The notes under the pieces are model-generated. The model worked only from the letters and a program-made list of their open reading frames with translations, made no database searches and was not told the DNA's origin. Positions 17,445 to 25,355 of a stretch of DNA of 64,000 nucleotides are shown one piece after another (positions within the stretch are counted from its first letter, which is position 1; the number at the start of each line of letters is the position of its first letter). This stretch comes from Ralstonia insidiosa (GTDB lineage Bacteria > Pseudomonadota > Gammaproteobacteria > Burkholderiales > Burkholderiaceae). Location: contig NZ_VZPV01000001.1 of the NCBI RefSeq assembly GCF_008801405.1, positions 992,001-1,056,000 on the forward strand, in the 5' to 3' direction. Position numbers and translations under genes: made by a program.

Positions 17445-17475
17445 TGCGCCGCACTGGTTTTATGGGTGCGGCGCA
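17445..17475 (+). other. Stem-loop with perfect 10-bp arms
   Basis: TGCGCCGCAC (17445-17454) pairs with GTGCGGCGCA (17466-17475) around an 11-nt loop. It lies 55 bp after the CoA-transferase stop. No T-run follows, so it may act with the hairpin immediately downstream as a transcript end. Confidence 0.6.
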
Positions 17476-17478
17476 CAC

Positions 17479-17511
17479 CCCGCAAATGCTTTTATTAAAA
17501 GGATTTGCGGG
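17479..17511 (+). other. Near-perfect 33-bp hairpin with T/A core
   Basis: CCCGCAAAT (17479-17487) pairs with ATTTGCGGG (17503-17511). One G-G mismatch follows, then CTTTTA pairs with TAAAAG around a one-base centre. The structure is almost fully symmetric, so it could be a protein-binding site as well as a bidirectional transcription end. Confidence 0.6.
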
Positions 17512-17606
17512 AATCTTGCTGCACAGCAGAGGGCTCCATTGTGGCGCTTTCATTTAGATGCGGCTTTCTAATAAAACACTTGCTGCCATACAGGCCCCTG
17601 TAAATA

Positions 17607-17625
17607 ATTGAACGACCGTTCGATT
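17607..17625 (+). promoter_or_regulatory. Candidate TetR-family operator
   Basis: GAACG-AC-CGTTC is a perfect inverted repeat; after one mismatched pair the flanking AAT/ATT also pair, giving a palindrome of about 20 bp. It lies about 120 bp upstream of the TetR-family gene at 17744. TetR repressors usually bind such palindromes next to their own genes. Autoregulation is inferred, not shown. Confidence 0.5.
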
Positions 17626-17743
17626 TTGGGCTAGAGTGTTTCCGCAGGCTGGTTTACAGTCCTGCCCGGCACGCGAAAGGCGCCTTGCAAAGCGCTGATT
17701 TTCATGTGTGTCGTGCCCCAGAAAAGAACGGAGAGAAATCATC

Positions 17744-18385
17744 ATGCGTCACCCGACCGCTCGTCTTGAATCGAATCACGCAGCAGCCACGCCGATGCGC
17801 AAGGGCGAGCTGACGCGTGCAGCGATTCTCGATGCCGCGCTGGAACTGGCCTCGCGCGACGGACTGGAAGGGTTGACGATCGGTGTGCTCGCGGAGCGCA
17901 TGCAGATGAGCAAGAGCGGGGTGTTCGCGCACTTCGGCTCGCGTGAGGATCTGCAGGTGGAAGTGGTTCGCGAGTATCACAAACGGTTCGAGCAGGAAGT
18001 CTTCTACCCGAGCTTGACGGAACCGCGCGGTCTGCCGCGCCTGTGGAGCATGGTGCGACGCTGGATGGAGCGCCGCATTCAGGAAGTGACCACGGGCTGC
18101 ATCTACATCAGCGGCGCGGTGGAGTACGACGACCGAGCGGAGAGCCCGGTGCGCGACGAACTCGTCAAGAGCGTGACGATCTGGCGGGCGGCACTGGCCC
18201 GCGCGATCGCACAGGCAAAGGAAGAAGGCCACCTGCGTGCAGAAGCGGACCCGCAGTTGATGCTCTTCGAGATGTACAGCCTGGAACTGGGCTTGCACCA
18301 CGATGCGCGTTTCCTGCGGTTGCCGAACAGCGCCGAGCTGGCCATGGTGGCGCTTAACAAACTCATTCAGTCTTACCGAACCTGA
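17744..18385 (+). CDS. TetR-family transcriptional regulator, probable fatty-acid oxidation repressor
   Basis: The 213-residue protein has an N-terminal TetR helix-turn-helix (ELTRAAILDAALELASRDG and LAERMQMSKSGVFAHFGSRE, residues about 23-70) and a longer C-terminal ligand domain ending HDARFLRLPNSAELAMVALN. The ATG at 17744 has GGAGAG 8 bp upstream and is better than an in-frame GTG 36 bp earlier. It lies directly upstream of acyl-CoA dehydrogenase, FadN-type and thiolase genes. TetR-type regulators of fatty-acid degradation (FadP) are known in beta-proteobacteria; by position this is a good candidate for one. Confidence 0.88.
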   Translation: MRHPTARLESNHAAATPMRKGELTRAAILDAALELASRDGLEGLTIGVLAERMQMSKSGVFAHFGSREDLQVEVVREYHKRFEQEVFYPSLTEPRGLPRLWSMVRRWMERRIQEVTTGCIYISGAVEYDDRAESPVRDELVKSVTIWRAALARAIAQAKEEGHLRAEADPQLMLFEMYSLELGLHHDARFLRLPNSAELAMVALNKLIQSYRT

Positions 18386-18448
18386 CGCGCTCGATTTACA
18401 CCCAGCACACCTAGCCGGGGCGCGCAGTACACACCAAGGAGTTGCAAG

Positions 18449-20236
18449 ATGGGTCAATACACCGCACCGCTGCGTGACATGCAGTTTGTTCTCCACGAGC
18501 TTCTCGGCGTGGAGGACCACCTGAAGCAGATGCCGCAGCACGCGGAGATCGATGCCGACACCATCAATCAGGTGATCGAAGAAGCCGGCAAGTTCTGCTC
18601 CGAAGTCATCTTCCCGCTCAACCAATCGGGCGACCGCGAAGGCTGCACGTACCACGGCGACGGTGTGGTGACCGCACCCAAAGGTTTCAAAGAGGCGTAT
18701 CAGCAGTACGTCGAGGCCGGCTGGCCCGCACTGGGCTGCGATCCGGAATACGGCGGCCAGGGCTTGCCCATCCTGATCAACAACGCGTTGTACGAGATGC
18801 TGAACTCGGCCAACCAGGCCTGGACGATGTATCCCGGCCTGTCGCATGGCGCGTACGAAGCCCTGCATGCACACGGCACCGACGAGCTCAAGCAGCGCTA
18901 TCTGCCGAAGCTGGTGTCGGGCGTGTGGACCGGCACGATGTGTCTGACCGAGCCGCACTGTGGCACCGACCTCGGCATCCTGCGCACCAAGGCCGAACCG
19001 CTGGCCGATGGCTCGTATGCCATCACCGGCACGAAGATCTTCATTTCGGCAGGCGAGCACGACCTGGCTGAAAACATCATCCACTTGGTGCTGGCACGTC
19101 TGCCTGACGCACCGAGCGGCACTAAGGGCATCTCGCTGTTTGTGGTGCCGAAGTTCATCCCCGATGCCAGCGGCAACCCGGGCGAGCGCAACACTGTGGC
19201 CTGCGGTGCCATCGAGCACAAGATGGGCATTCACGGTAACGCCACCTGCGTGATCAACCTGGATGGCGCGAAAGGCTGGATGGTCGGCGAACCGAACAAG
19301 GGCCTGAACGCCATGTTCGTGATGATGAACGCCGCCCGCCTGGGCGTCGGCATGCAGAGCCTGGGCCTGACCGAAGTCGCGTACCAGAACTCCGCTGCCT
19401 ACGCCAAGGAACGCCTGCAGATGCGCAGCCTGTCGGGCCCGAAGGCACCGGACAAGCCGGCTGACCCGATCATCGTGCACCCGGACGTGCGCCGCATGCT
19501 GCTGACCCAGCGCGCCTTTGCCGAAGGTGGCCGCGCATTCAGCTACTGGATCGCTCTGCAGATCGACCGCGAGCTGTCGCACGAGGACGAATCCGTGCGC
19601 AAGGACGCCGCTGACCTCGTCGCACTGCTGACCCCGATCGCCAAGGCGTTCCTGAGCGACAACGCCTTCATCTCCACCAACGAAGGCATGCAAGTGTTTG
19701 GCGGCCACGGCTACATCGCCGAGTGGGGCATGGAGCAGTACGTGCGCGATGCCCGCATCAACATGATCTACGAAGGCACGAACACCGTGCAGTCGCTGGA
19801 CCTGCTGGGCCGCAAGATCCTGGGCGACATGGGCGCTAAGATGAAGAAGTTCGGCAAGCTGGTGCAGGACTTTGTGGAAGCCGAAGGCACCAACGAAGCC
19901 ATGCAGGAGTTCATCAACCCGCTGGCTGACATCGGTGACAAGGTCCAGAAGCTGACCATGGAAATCGGCATGAAGGCCATGGCCAACCCGGACGAAGTGG
20001 GCGCCGCTGCTGTGCCGTACCTGCGTGTGGTCGGCCACCTGGTGTTCTCGTACTTCTGGGCCCGCATGGCCAAGATCGCGCTGGAAAAGCAAGACAGCGG
20101 CGATACGTTCTACAAGGTCAAGCTGGCAACGGCGCGCTTCTACTTTGCCAAGCTGCTGCCCGAAACGGCTTCGCAGATCCGCATGGCCCGTGCCGGCGGT
20201 GCGACGCTGATGGCACTCGAAGCCGATCTGTTCTAA
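18449..20236 (+). CDS. Acyl-CoA dehydrogenase, long (about 600-residue) type
   Basis: This FAD enzyme makes 2-enoyl-CoA in beta-oxidation. The 595-residue protein has the N-terminal extension of the 600-residue subclass (QYTAPLRDMQFVLHELLGVEDHL), the substrate-side MCLTEPHCGTDLG, the FAD/substrate region KIFISAGEHDLAENI, and the C-terminal MQVFGGHGYIAEWGMEQYVRDARINMIYEGTN with catalytic Glu. A C-terminal AcdB-like domain follows. The subclass includes fatty acyl-CoA and methylmercaptopropionyl-CoA (DmdC) dehydrogenases; gene context favours fatty acids. AAGGAG lies 7 bp before the ATG. The 190-bp gap that follows holds a large palindromic element. Confidence 0.94.
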   Translation: MGQYTAPLRDMQFVLHELLGVEDHLKQMPQHAEIDADTINQVIEEAGKFCSEVIFPLNQSGDREGCTYHGDGVVTAPKGFKEAYQQYVEAGWPALGCDPEYGGQGLPILINNALYEMLNSANQAWTMYPGLSHGAYEALHAHGTDELKQRYLPKLVSGVWTGTMCLTEPHCGTDLGILRTKAEPLADGSYAITGTKIFISAGEHDLAENIIHLVLARLPDAPSGTKGISLFVVPKFIPDASGNPGERNTVACGAIEHKMGIHGNATCVINLDGAKGWMVGEPNKGLNAMFVMMNAARLGVGMQSLGLTEVAYQNSAAYAKERLQMRSLSGPKAPDKPADPIIVHPDVRRMLLTQRAFAEGGRAFSYWIALQIDRELSHEDESVRKDAADLVALLTPIAKAFLSDNAFISTNEGMQVFGGHGYIAEWGMEQYVRDARINMIYEGTNTVQSLDLLGRKILGDMGAKMKKFGKLVQDFVEAEGTNEAMQEFINPLADIGDKVQKLTMEIGMKAMANPDEVGAAAVPYLRVVGHLVFSYFWARMAKIALEKQDSGDTFYKVKLATARFYFAKLLPETASQIRMARAGGATLMALEADLF

Positions 20237-20237
20237 G

Positions 20238-20360
20238 GAAACCTGCCCACGATCCTACTGCGCGGTCCGATCTTGGCGCTGCGATGCTCGCCGTACTCAT
20301 GTACGGCTGCGCTTCTCCCGCCAACCTCGAACCGCTCGCTACGGATCGTGAACAGGTTTC
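20238..20360 (+). repeat. 123-bp imperfect palindrome (REP-like element) between the acyl-CoA dehydrogenase and FadN-type genes
   Basis: GAAACCTGCCCACGATCC (20238-20255) is the inverted copy, with 2 mismatches, of the sequence at 20343-20360. The arms continue inward with partial pairing through GCGGT, CGA and TTGGCG, and the centre is a perfect GCCGTAC-TCAT-GTACGGC hairpin (about 20291-20308). The whole thus folds into one long hairpin. It fills most of the 190-bp gap inside a presumed operon. The form resembles dispersed extragenic palindromes of Burkholderiales genomes, but copy number could not be checked. Confidence 0.7.
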
Positions 20361-20426
20361 AACGCCTCTTTCTGTTGCTCCCGCGTGTGCGGGGGTGACG
20401 ACTCCTCTTCTTTCCGCGAGGACACC

Positions 20427-22907
20427 ATGACCCGCACTGAACTCTCCACCAGCGCGCAGCCGCAGGCCGGCCAGCGAGCAAACTTTCTCGTCCGACGCGT
20501 CGCTGTGCTGGGCGCTGGCGTGATGGGCGCGCAGATTGCCGCGCACCTGATCAACGCCAAGGTTCCCGTCACGCTGTTCGATCTTCCTGCCAAGGAAGGC
20601 CCGAAGAGCGGCATCGCGCTCAAGGCGATTGAAAACCTGAAGAAGCTGTCGCCGGCGCCGCTGGGCATCAAGGACGACGCCAACCTGATCCAGGCCGCCA
20701 ACTACGAAGACGACATCGAGAAACTGCGCGATTGCGACCTCGTGATCGAAGCCATTGCCGAGCGCATGGACTGGAAGCACGACCTGTACAAGAAGGTCGC
20801 GCCGCATATCGCACCGCATGCGATCTTCGCGTCGAATACGTCGGGCCTGTCGATCACCGAACTGTCGGATGGGTTTGACGCCGAGCTGAAGTCGCGTTTT
20901 TGCGGCGTGCACTTTTTCAACCCGCCGCGTTACATGCACCTGGTCGAGCTGATTCCGACCGCGCACACGCGTGGCGACATCCTCGACAAGCTGGAAACGT
21001 TCCTGACCTCCGCGCTCGGCAAGGGCGTGGTGCGCGCGAAGGACACGCCCAACTTTATCGCCAACCGCGTCGGCATCTTCTCGATCCTGGCGGTGTTTGC
21101 GGAATCGGCCAAGTACGGCATTCCGTTCGACGTGGTGGATGACCTGACGGGCTCGAAGCTGGGCCGCGCCAAGTCGGCGACGTTCCGCACGGCGGACGTG
21201 GTGGGCCTGGACACCATGGCGCACGTCATCAAGACGATGCAGGACAACCTGAAGGACGATCCGTTTGCCCCGGTCTACGCCACGCCGCCCGTGCTGGCCA
21301 AGCTGGTGGAAGCGGGTGCCCTGGGCCAGAAGACCGGCACCGGCTTCTACAAAAAGGAAGGCAAGGACATCAAGGTGCTGGACCCGCAAAGCGGCCAGTA
21401 CGGCCCGAGCGGCAAGAAGGCCGATGAGCTGGTCGTTCGTATCCTGAAGAAGGAACCCGCCGAGCGTCTGAAGCTGCTGCGTGAATCGACCAACCCGCAA
21501 GCGCAGTTCCTGTGGGCCGTCTTCCGCGACGTGTTCCACTACATCGCTGTCTACCTGGAGCAGATTGCGGATTCGGCGGCGGAAGTCGACCTGGCCATCC
21601 GCTGGGGCTTCGGCTGGAACAGCGGCCCGTTCGAAGACTGGCAAGAAGCCGGCTGGAAGCAGGTGGCCGAGTGGGTGAAGGAAGACATCGAAGCTGGCAA
21701 GGCGCTGTCGAATGCAGCCCTGCCGCAGTGGGTGTTCTCCGGCCCGGTGGCGGACAACGGCGGCGTGCATTCGGCACAAGGTTCGTGGTCGGCCAATCAG
21801 AACGCTTTCCTGTCGCGCAGCACGCTGCCGGTGTACGGCCGCCAGGTGTTCCGCGCACCGATCAAGGGCGCGACCACCGTCAACCCGCTCACGTATGGCA
21901 AGACCATCGAAGAGACCGATGCCGTGCGCATCTGGGTGGACGATGCAGCAGGTCAGGACGATGTGCTGATCATCTCGTTCAAGAGCAAGATGAACACGAT
22001 CGGACCGAGCGTTATCGACGGTCTGACGCGTGCGGTGGATCTGGCCGAAGCCGGTTATAAGGGTCTGGTGGTGTGGCAGCCGACGTCGCTCAAGCTGGGC
22101 GCGCCGGGTGGTCCCTTCTCCGCGGGTGCGAATCTGGAAGAGGCGATGCCGGCCTTCATGATGGGCGGTGCCAAAGGTATCGAGCCGTTCGTCAAGAAAT
22201 TCCAGGACGGCATGATGCGCGTGAAGTACGCCGGCGTGCCGGTCGTTTCGGCTGCGTCGGGTATTGCACTGGGTGGCGGCTGCGAGCTGATGCTGCACTC
22301 GGCCAAGCGTGTGGCTGCGCTGGAAACCTACATGGGTCTGGTGGAAGTGGGCGTGGGCCTGGTGCCGGCGGGTGGTGGCCTGAAAGAAGCTGCGCTGGCC
22401 GCTGCCAAGGCTGCGCAGGCTGCTGGCAGCACGAACATCCTGCAATTCCTGACCAACCGCTTCCAGGCGGCGGCCATGGCCAAGGTGTCGTCTTCCGCGC
22501 TGGACGCGCAGAAGATCGGCTACCTGCAGCCGACCGACACCATTGTCTTCAACGTGCACGAACTGCTGCACGTGGCGCGCAACGAAGTGCGTGCGCTGTC
22601 CGATTCGGGCTATCGTGCGCCGCTGCGTCCGGTGGGCATTCCGGTGGCGGGCCGTTCGGGCATCGCCACCATCAAGGCGTCGTTGGTGAACATGCGTGAC
22701 GGCGGCTTCATCTCGCAGCACGATTTCACGATCGCCGCGCGCATCGCCGAAGCCGTGTGCGGCGGCGATGTGGAAGCCGGTGCACTGGTGGACGAAGAAT
22801 GGCTGCTGGCGCTGGAGCGCAAGGCCTTCGTCGATCTGCTCGGCAGCGCCAAGACTCAGGAACGCATCATGGGCATGCTGCAGACCGGCAAGCCGGTGCG
22901 TAACTAA
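20427..22907 (+). CDS. 3-hydroxyacyl-CoA dehydrogenase/enoyl-CoA hydratase, FadN type
   Basis: The 826-residue enzyme hydrates enoyl-CoA and oxidises the hydroxyacyl-CoA in beta-oxidation. The dehydrogenase half is N-terminal: NAD loop VAVLGAGVMGAQIAAHL (Gly29-Gly34) and VHFFNPPRYMHLVELIP near residue 165. The crotonase half is C-terminal: FSAGANLEEAM, ASGIALGGGCELML and GLVEVGVGLVPAGGGLKEA, with both catalytic Glu positions present. This order is reversed relative to E. coli FadB and matches B. subtilis FadN. GAGG lies 6 bp before the ATG. The thiolase gene follows 34 bp later. Confidence 0.93.
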   Translation: MTRTELSTSAQPQAGQRANFLVRRVAVLGAGVMGAQIAAHLINAKVPVTLFDLPAKEGPKSGIALKAIENLKKLSPAPLGIKDDANLIQAANYEDDIEKLRDCDLVIEAIAERMDWKHDLYKKVAPHIAPHAIFASNTSGLSITELSDGFDAELKSRFCGVHFFNPPRYMHLVELIPTAHTRGDILDKLETFLTSALGKGVVRAKDTPNFIANRVGIFSILAVFAESAKYGIPFDVVDDLTGSKLGRAKSATFRTADVVGLDTMAHVIKTMQDNLKDDPFAPVYATPPVLAKLVEAGALGQKTGTGFYKKEGKDIKVLDPQSGQYGPSGKKADELVVRILKKEPAERLKLLRESTNPQAQFLWAVFRDVFHYIAVYLEQIADSAAEVDLAIRWGFGWNSGPFEDWQEAGWKQVAEWVKEDIEAGKALSNAALPQWVFSGPVADNGGVHSAQGSWSANQNAFLSRSTLPVYGRQVFRAPIKGATTVNPLTYGKTIEETDAVRIWVDDAAGQDDVLIISFKSKMNTIGPSVIDGLTRAVDLAEAGYKGLVVWQPTSLKLGAPGGPFSAGANLEEAMPAFMMGGAKGIEPFVKKFQDGMMRVKYAGVPVVSAASGIALGGGCELMLHSAKRVAALETYMGLVEVGVGLVPAGGGLKEAALAAAKAAQAAGSTNILQFLTNRFQAAAMAKVSSSALDAQKIGYLQPTDTIVFNVHELLHVARNEVRALSDSGYRAPLRPVGIPVAGRSGIATIKASLVNMRDGGFISQHDFTIAARIAEAVCGGDVEAGALVDEEWLLALERKAFVDLLGSAKTQERIMGMLQTGKPVRN

Positions 22908-22941
22908 TCGCGCGACGACGACAGAGAACAGGAGTTTCATC

Positions 22942-24141
22942 ATGACCAAGCAACTGCAAGACGCCTACATCGTCGCCGCGACGCGTTCCCCGATCGGCAA
23001 GGCGCCCAAGGGCACGCTCAAGAACCTGCGCCCGGACGACCTGCTGGCGACCATCCTCAAGAGCGCTGTCGCCCAGGTACCGAACCTGGACCCGGCGCTG
23101 ATCGAAGACGCCATCGTTGGCTGCGCGATTCCTGAAGCGCAGCAGGGCCTGAACGTGGCGCGTATCGGCGCGCTGCTGGCTGGCCTGCCGAATACCGTCG
23201 GTGGCGTGACCGTCAACCGTTTCTGCGCCTCGGGCCTGACCGCCGTGGCCATGGCGGCCGACCGCATCCGCGTGGGCGAATCCGACGTGATGATCGCCGC
23301 CGGTGTCGAATCGATGAGCATGGTGCCGATGATGGGCAACTCGCCGTCGATGTCGCCGGACATCTTCACGCGCGACGAAAACATCGGTATCGCTTACGGC
23401 ATGGGCCTGACGGCTGAGAAGGTCGCCCAGCAATGGAAGATCTCGCGCGAGGCGCAGGATGCCTTCTCGCTGCTGTCGCACCAGAAGGCGCTGGCCGCGC
23501 AACAAGCCGGCGAGTTCAAGGACGAGATCACTCCGATCGAGATCATCGAGAAGTTCCCGAACCTGGGGACGGGTGCGATCGACCTGAAGACGCGCACGCT
23601 GTCGCTGGACGAAGGCCCACGTGCCGATACGTCGCTCGAAGGGCTGGGCAAGCTGCGCGCCGTGTTCGCCAACAAGGGCAGTGTGACCGCCGGTAACAGC
23701 TCGCAGACGTCGGACGGCTCGGGTGCGCTGATCCTGGTGTCGGAAAAGATCCTCAAGCAGTTCAACCTGGTGCCGCTGGCGCGCTTCGTGTCGTTTGCAG
23801 TGCGCGGTGTGCCGCCGGAGATCATGGGCATCGGCCCGAAGGAAGCGATTCCTGCGGCGCTGAAGGCGGGCGGTCTGACGCAAGATCAACTCGACTGGAT
23901 CGAGCTGAACGAAGCGTTTGCTGCACAGTCGCTGGCCGTGATTCAGGACCTGGGGCTGGACACCAGCAAGATCAACCCGCTGGGCGGTGCGATCGCGTTG
24001 GGCCACCCGCTGGGCGCCACGGGTGCCGTTCGCGCGGCCACCGTTGTGCACGGCCTGCGCCGTCGCAACCTGAAGTACGGCATGGTGACGATGTGCGTCG
24101 GCACCGGCATGGGCGCTGCAGGCATTTTCGAACGCATGTGA
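22942..24141 (+). CDS. fadA: Acetyl-CoA acyltransferase (3-ketoacyl-CoA thiolase)
   Basis: The thiolase cleaves 3-ketoacyl-CoA with CoA to acetyl-CoA and a shortened acyl-CoA. The 399-residue protein has the nucleophile Cys95 in NRFCASGLTAVAMAADRI, the motif INPLGGAIALGHPLGATGA and the second Cys in TMCVGTGMGAAGIFE. Its Shine-Dalgarno (AGGAG) lies 8 bp before the ATG. It is the partner of the FadN-type enzyme just upstream; together with the acyl-CoA dehydrogenase they make a complete beta-oxidation set, like the fadNAE operon of Bacillus. The symbol fadA follows function; orthology was not tested. Confidence 0.93.
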   Translation: MTKQLQDAYIVAATRSPIGKAPKGTLKNLRPDDLLATILKSAVAQVPNLDPALIEDAIVGCAIPEAQQGLNVARIGALLAGLPNTVGGVTVNRFCASGLTAVAMAADRIRVGESDVMIAAGVESMSMVPMMGNSPSMSPDIFTRDENIGIAYGMGLTAEKVAQQWKISREAQDAFSLLSHQKALAAQQAGEFKDEITPIEIIEKFPNLGTGAIDLKTRTLSLDEGPRADTSLEGLGKLRAVFANKGSVTAGNSSQTSDGSGALILVSEKILKQFNLVPLARFVSFAVRGVPPEIMGIGPKEAIPAALKAGGLTQDQLDWIELNEAFAAQSLAVIQDLGLDTSKINPLGGAIALGHPLGATGAVRAATVVHGLRRRNLKYGMVTMCVGTGMGAAGIFERM

Positions 24142-24366
24142 CCCCACGTGAGGGGGAGGGCTCAGGCTGCTTTTTAGGGCCTTCCCCTGCTTGATATCGC
24201 CCGTCTCACCACGCATAGTTGCGCAGGCGCGCACAGCACTACAAAACAAGCGCGCCGAAGAATGCGGCCCACGCCAGTGGGCACGCGACAGAAGCGGAGC
24301 CACGATTCCGCGACAGAGGAGACACACCACCGGGTCACCGGCGGTGCACCAAGAGGAGGGCGCGCG

Positions 24367-25329
24367 ATGGGCAACATCAGCGACACAATCGTGTTGACCG
24401 ACGCGGCATGCGATATGCCGCGCTCGATGATCGATCAACTGGGGCTAGGCGTGGTGCCGTTCCGCATTCGTGCGGGCGAGCAGTTTGTGGAAGACCGCCG
24501 TGATGAGGCTGCGCTGCCGCAGCTCTACCGCAAGTACCTCGTCGACAAGCAGGACCACTACGCTGAGTCGATCCCGCTGCTCGAACGCGAGATTGAGGAC
24601 TACCTGCTCAAGCACGTGGTCACGCAGCACGACCGCGCTTTGCTGCTGACGATTGCCAGCTCACGCAGCCACTTTTACAGCCATGCCACTGGCGCGGTCG
24701 TGGGCACCACGGCCAAGAGCTTCAAGCCGCGCAAGGATGCCGGCCGCTCGGGCTTGTTCGAGCTGACGGTGGTGGACACCGGCGCCATCGGCCCCGGCCA
24801 GGCGCTGATGGTGCACGAGGCCGCCCGCATGCTGCGCGAAGGCGCCGAGGTGCGTGACGTGGTCAACGTGATCGAGAACCGCCTGCGTGATGCCTCGCAC
24901 GTCTACCTCGTGCCCGATGAGCTGCTGTACATGTACACCCGCGCCAAGCAAAAGGGCGAGAAGAGCATCACCTGGGGTCGCTACATGATGGGCACGGCGT
25001 TCAATGTGCGCCCGCTCATCCACATGCATCGTGGTGAGACCGAAGCCATCGCCAAGGTGCGCGGCTCTGACGAAGGGATTCGCCGCCTGCTCGCGCACAC
25101 CGAAATCATGATCGCCGAAGAGCGTCTGGCCACGCCCGTGGTGGCGATCACGTATTCCGGTTCGCTCGACACCGTGCGCCGCATGGAGCCGGTGCAAGCG
25201 TTGATGCGAACCGCACAGGATCATGGCGTGGAAGTGCTGCTCGCGCCGATGAGCCTGACTGTGGCGTTGAACGTGGGGGCCAACGCGTTCTCCGTCGGTT
25301 ATCTATCTGATTCCCCTGTGCCGATCTAG
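24367..25329 (+). CDS. DegV family fatty-acid-binding protein
   Basis: The 320-residue protein has the two-domain DegV layout: IVLTDAACDMPRSMIDQLGLGVVPF at the N terminus, VDTGAIGPGQALMVHEAARML in the middle and LLAPMSLTVALNVGANAFSVGYL at the end. DegV/FakB proteins bind fatty acids in the cytoplasm. The usual serine-rich binding motif (TISS.LSGTY) is replaced here by TIASSRSHFYSHATG, so ligand contacts may differ. AGGAGG lies 8 bp before the chosen ATG. It follows the thiolase after 225 bp and precedes a crotonase by 26 bp, in keeping with fatty-acid metabolism. Confidence 0.85.
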   Translation: MGNISDTIVLTDAACDMPRSMIDQLGLGVVPFRIRAGEQFVEDRRDEAALPQLYRKYLVDKQDHYAESIPLLEREIEDYLLKHVVTQHDRALLLTIASSRSHFYSHATGAVVGTTAKSFKPRKDAGRSGLFELTVVDTGAIGPGQALMVHEAARMLREGAEVRDVVNVIENRLRDASHVYLVPDELLYMYTRAKQKGEKSITWGRYMMGTAFNVRPLIHMHRGETEAIAKVRGSDEGIRRLLAHTEIMIAEERLATPVVAITYSGSLDTVRRMEPVQALMRTAQDHGVEVLLAPMSLTVALNVGANAFSVGYLSDSPVPI

Positions 25330-25355
25330 CGGCGCAGGTTTTACTTGGAGTTTTC

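Larger units (their letters stand above)
17391..17743 (+). other. 353-bp regulatory gap between CoA-transferase and TetR gene
   Basis: This non-coding gap is visibly richer in A/T than its neighbours. It holds two adjacent hairpins (17445-17475 and 17479-17511), a palindromic candidate operator (17607-17625), and the Shine-Dalgarno of the TetR gene (GGAGAG at 17730-17735). No credible ORF is present. Confidence 0.7.

Noticed and set aside
17702..20092. Long minus-strand open frame opposite the TetR and acyl-CoA dehydrogenase genes
   Set aside because: Same antisense shadow effect; composition is His/Gln/Val-rich and unlike any known protein. The similar frames at 20118-22949 (minus), 4011-5504 (minus), 30142-32052 (minus) and 57106-58755 (plus) were rejected for the same reason.
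24142..24366. Possible terminator after the thiolase gene (GGGGGAGGGC ... GCCTTCCCC near 24149-24188)
   Set aside because: The stem has G-T pairs and a long loop containing the T-run, so the T-tract is not at the right place; not convincing as an intrinsic terminator.
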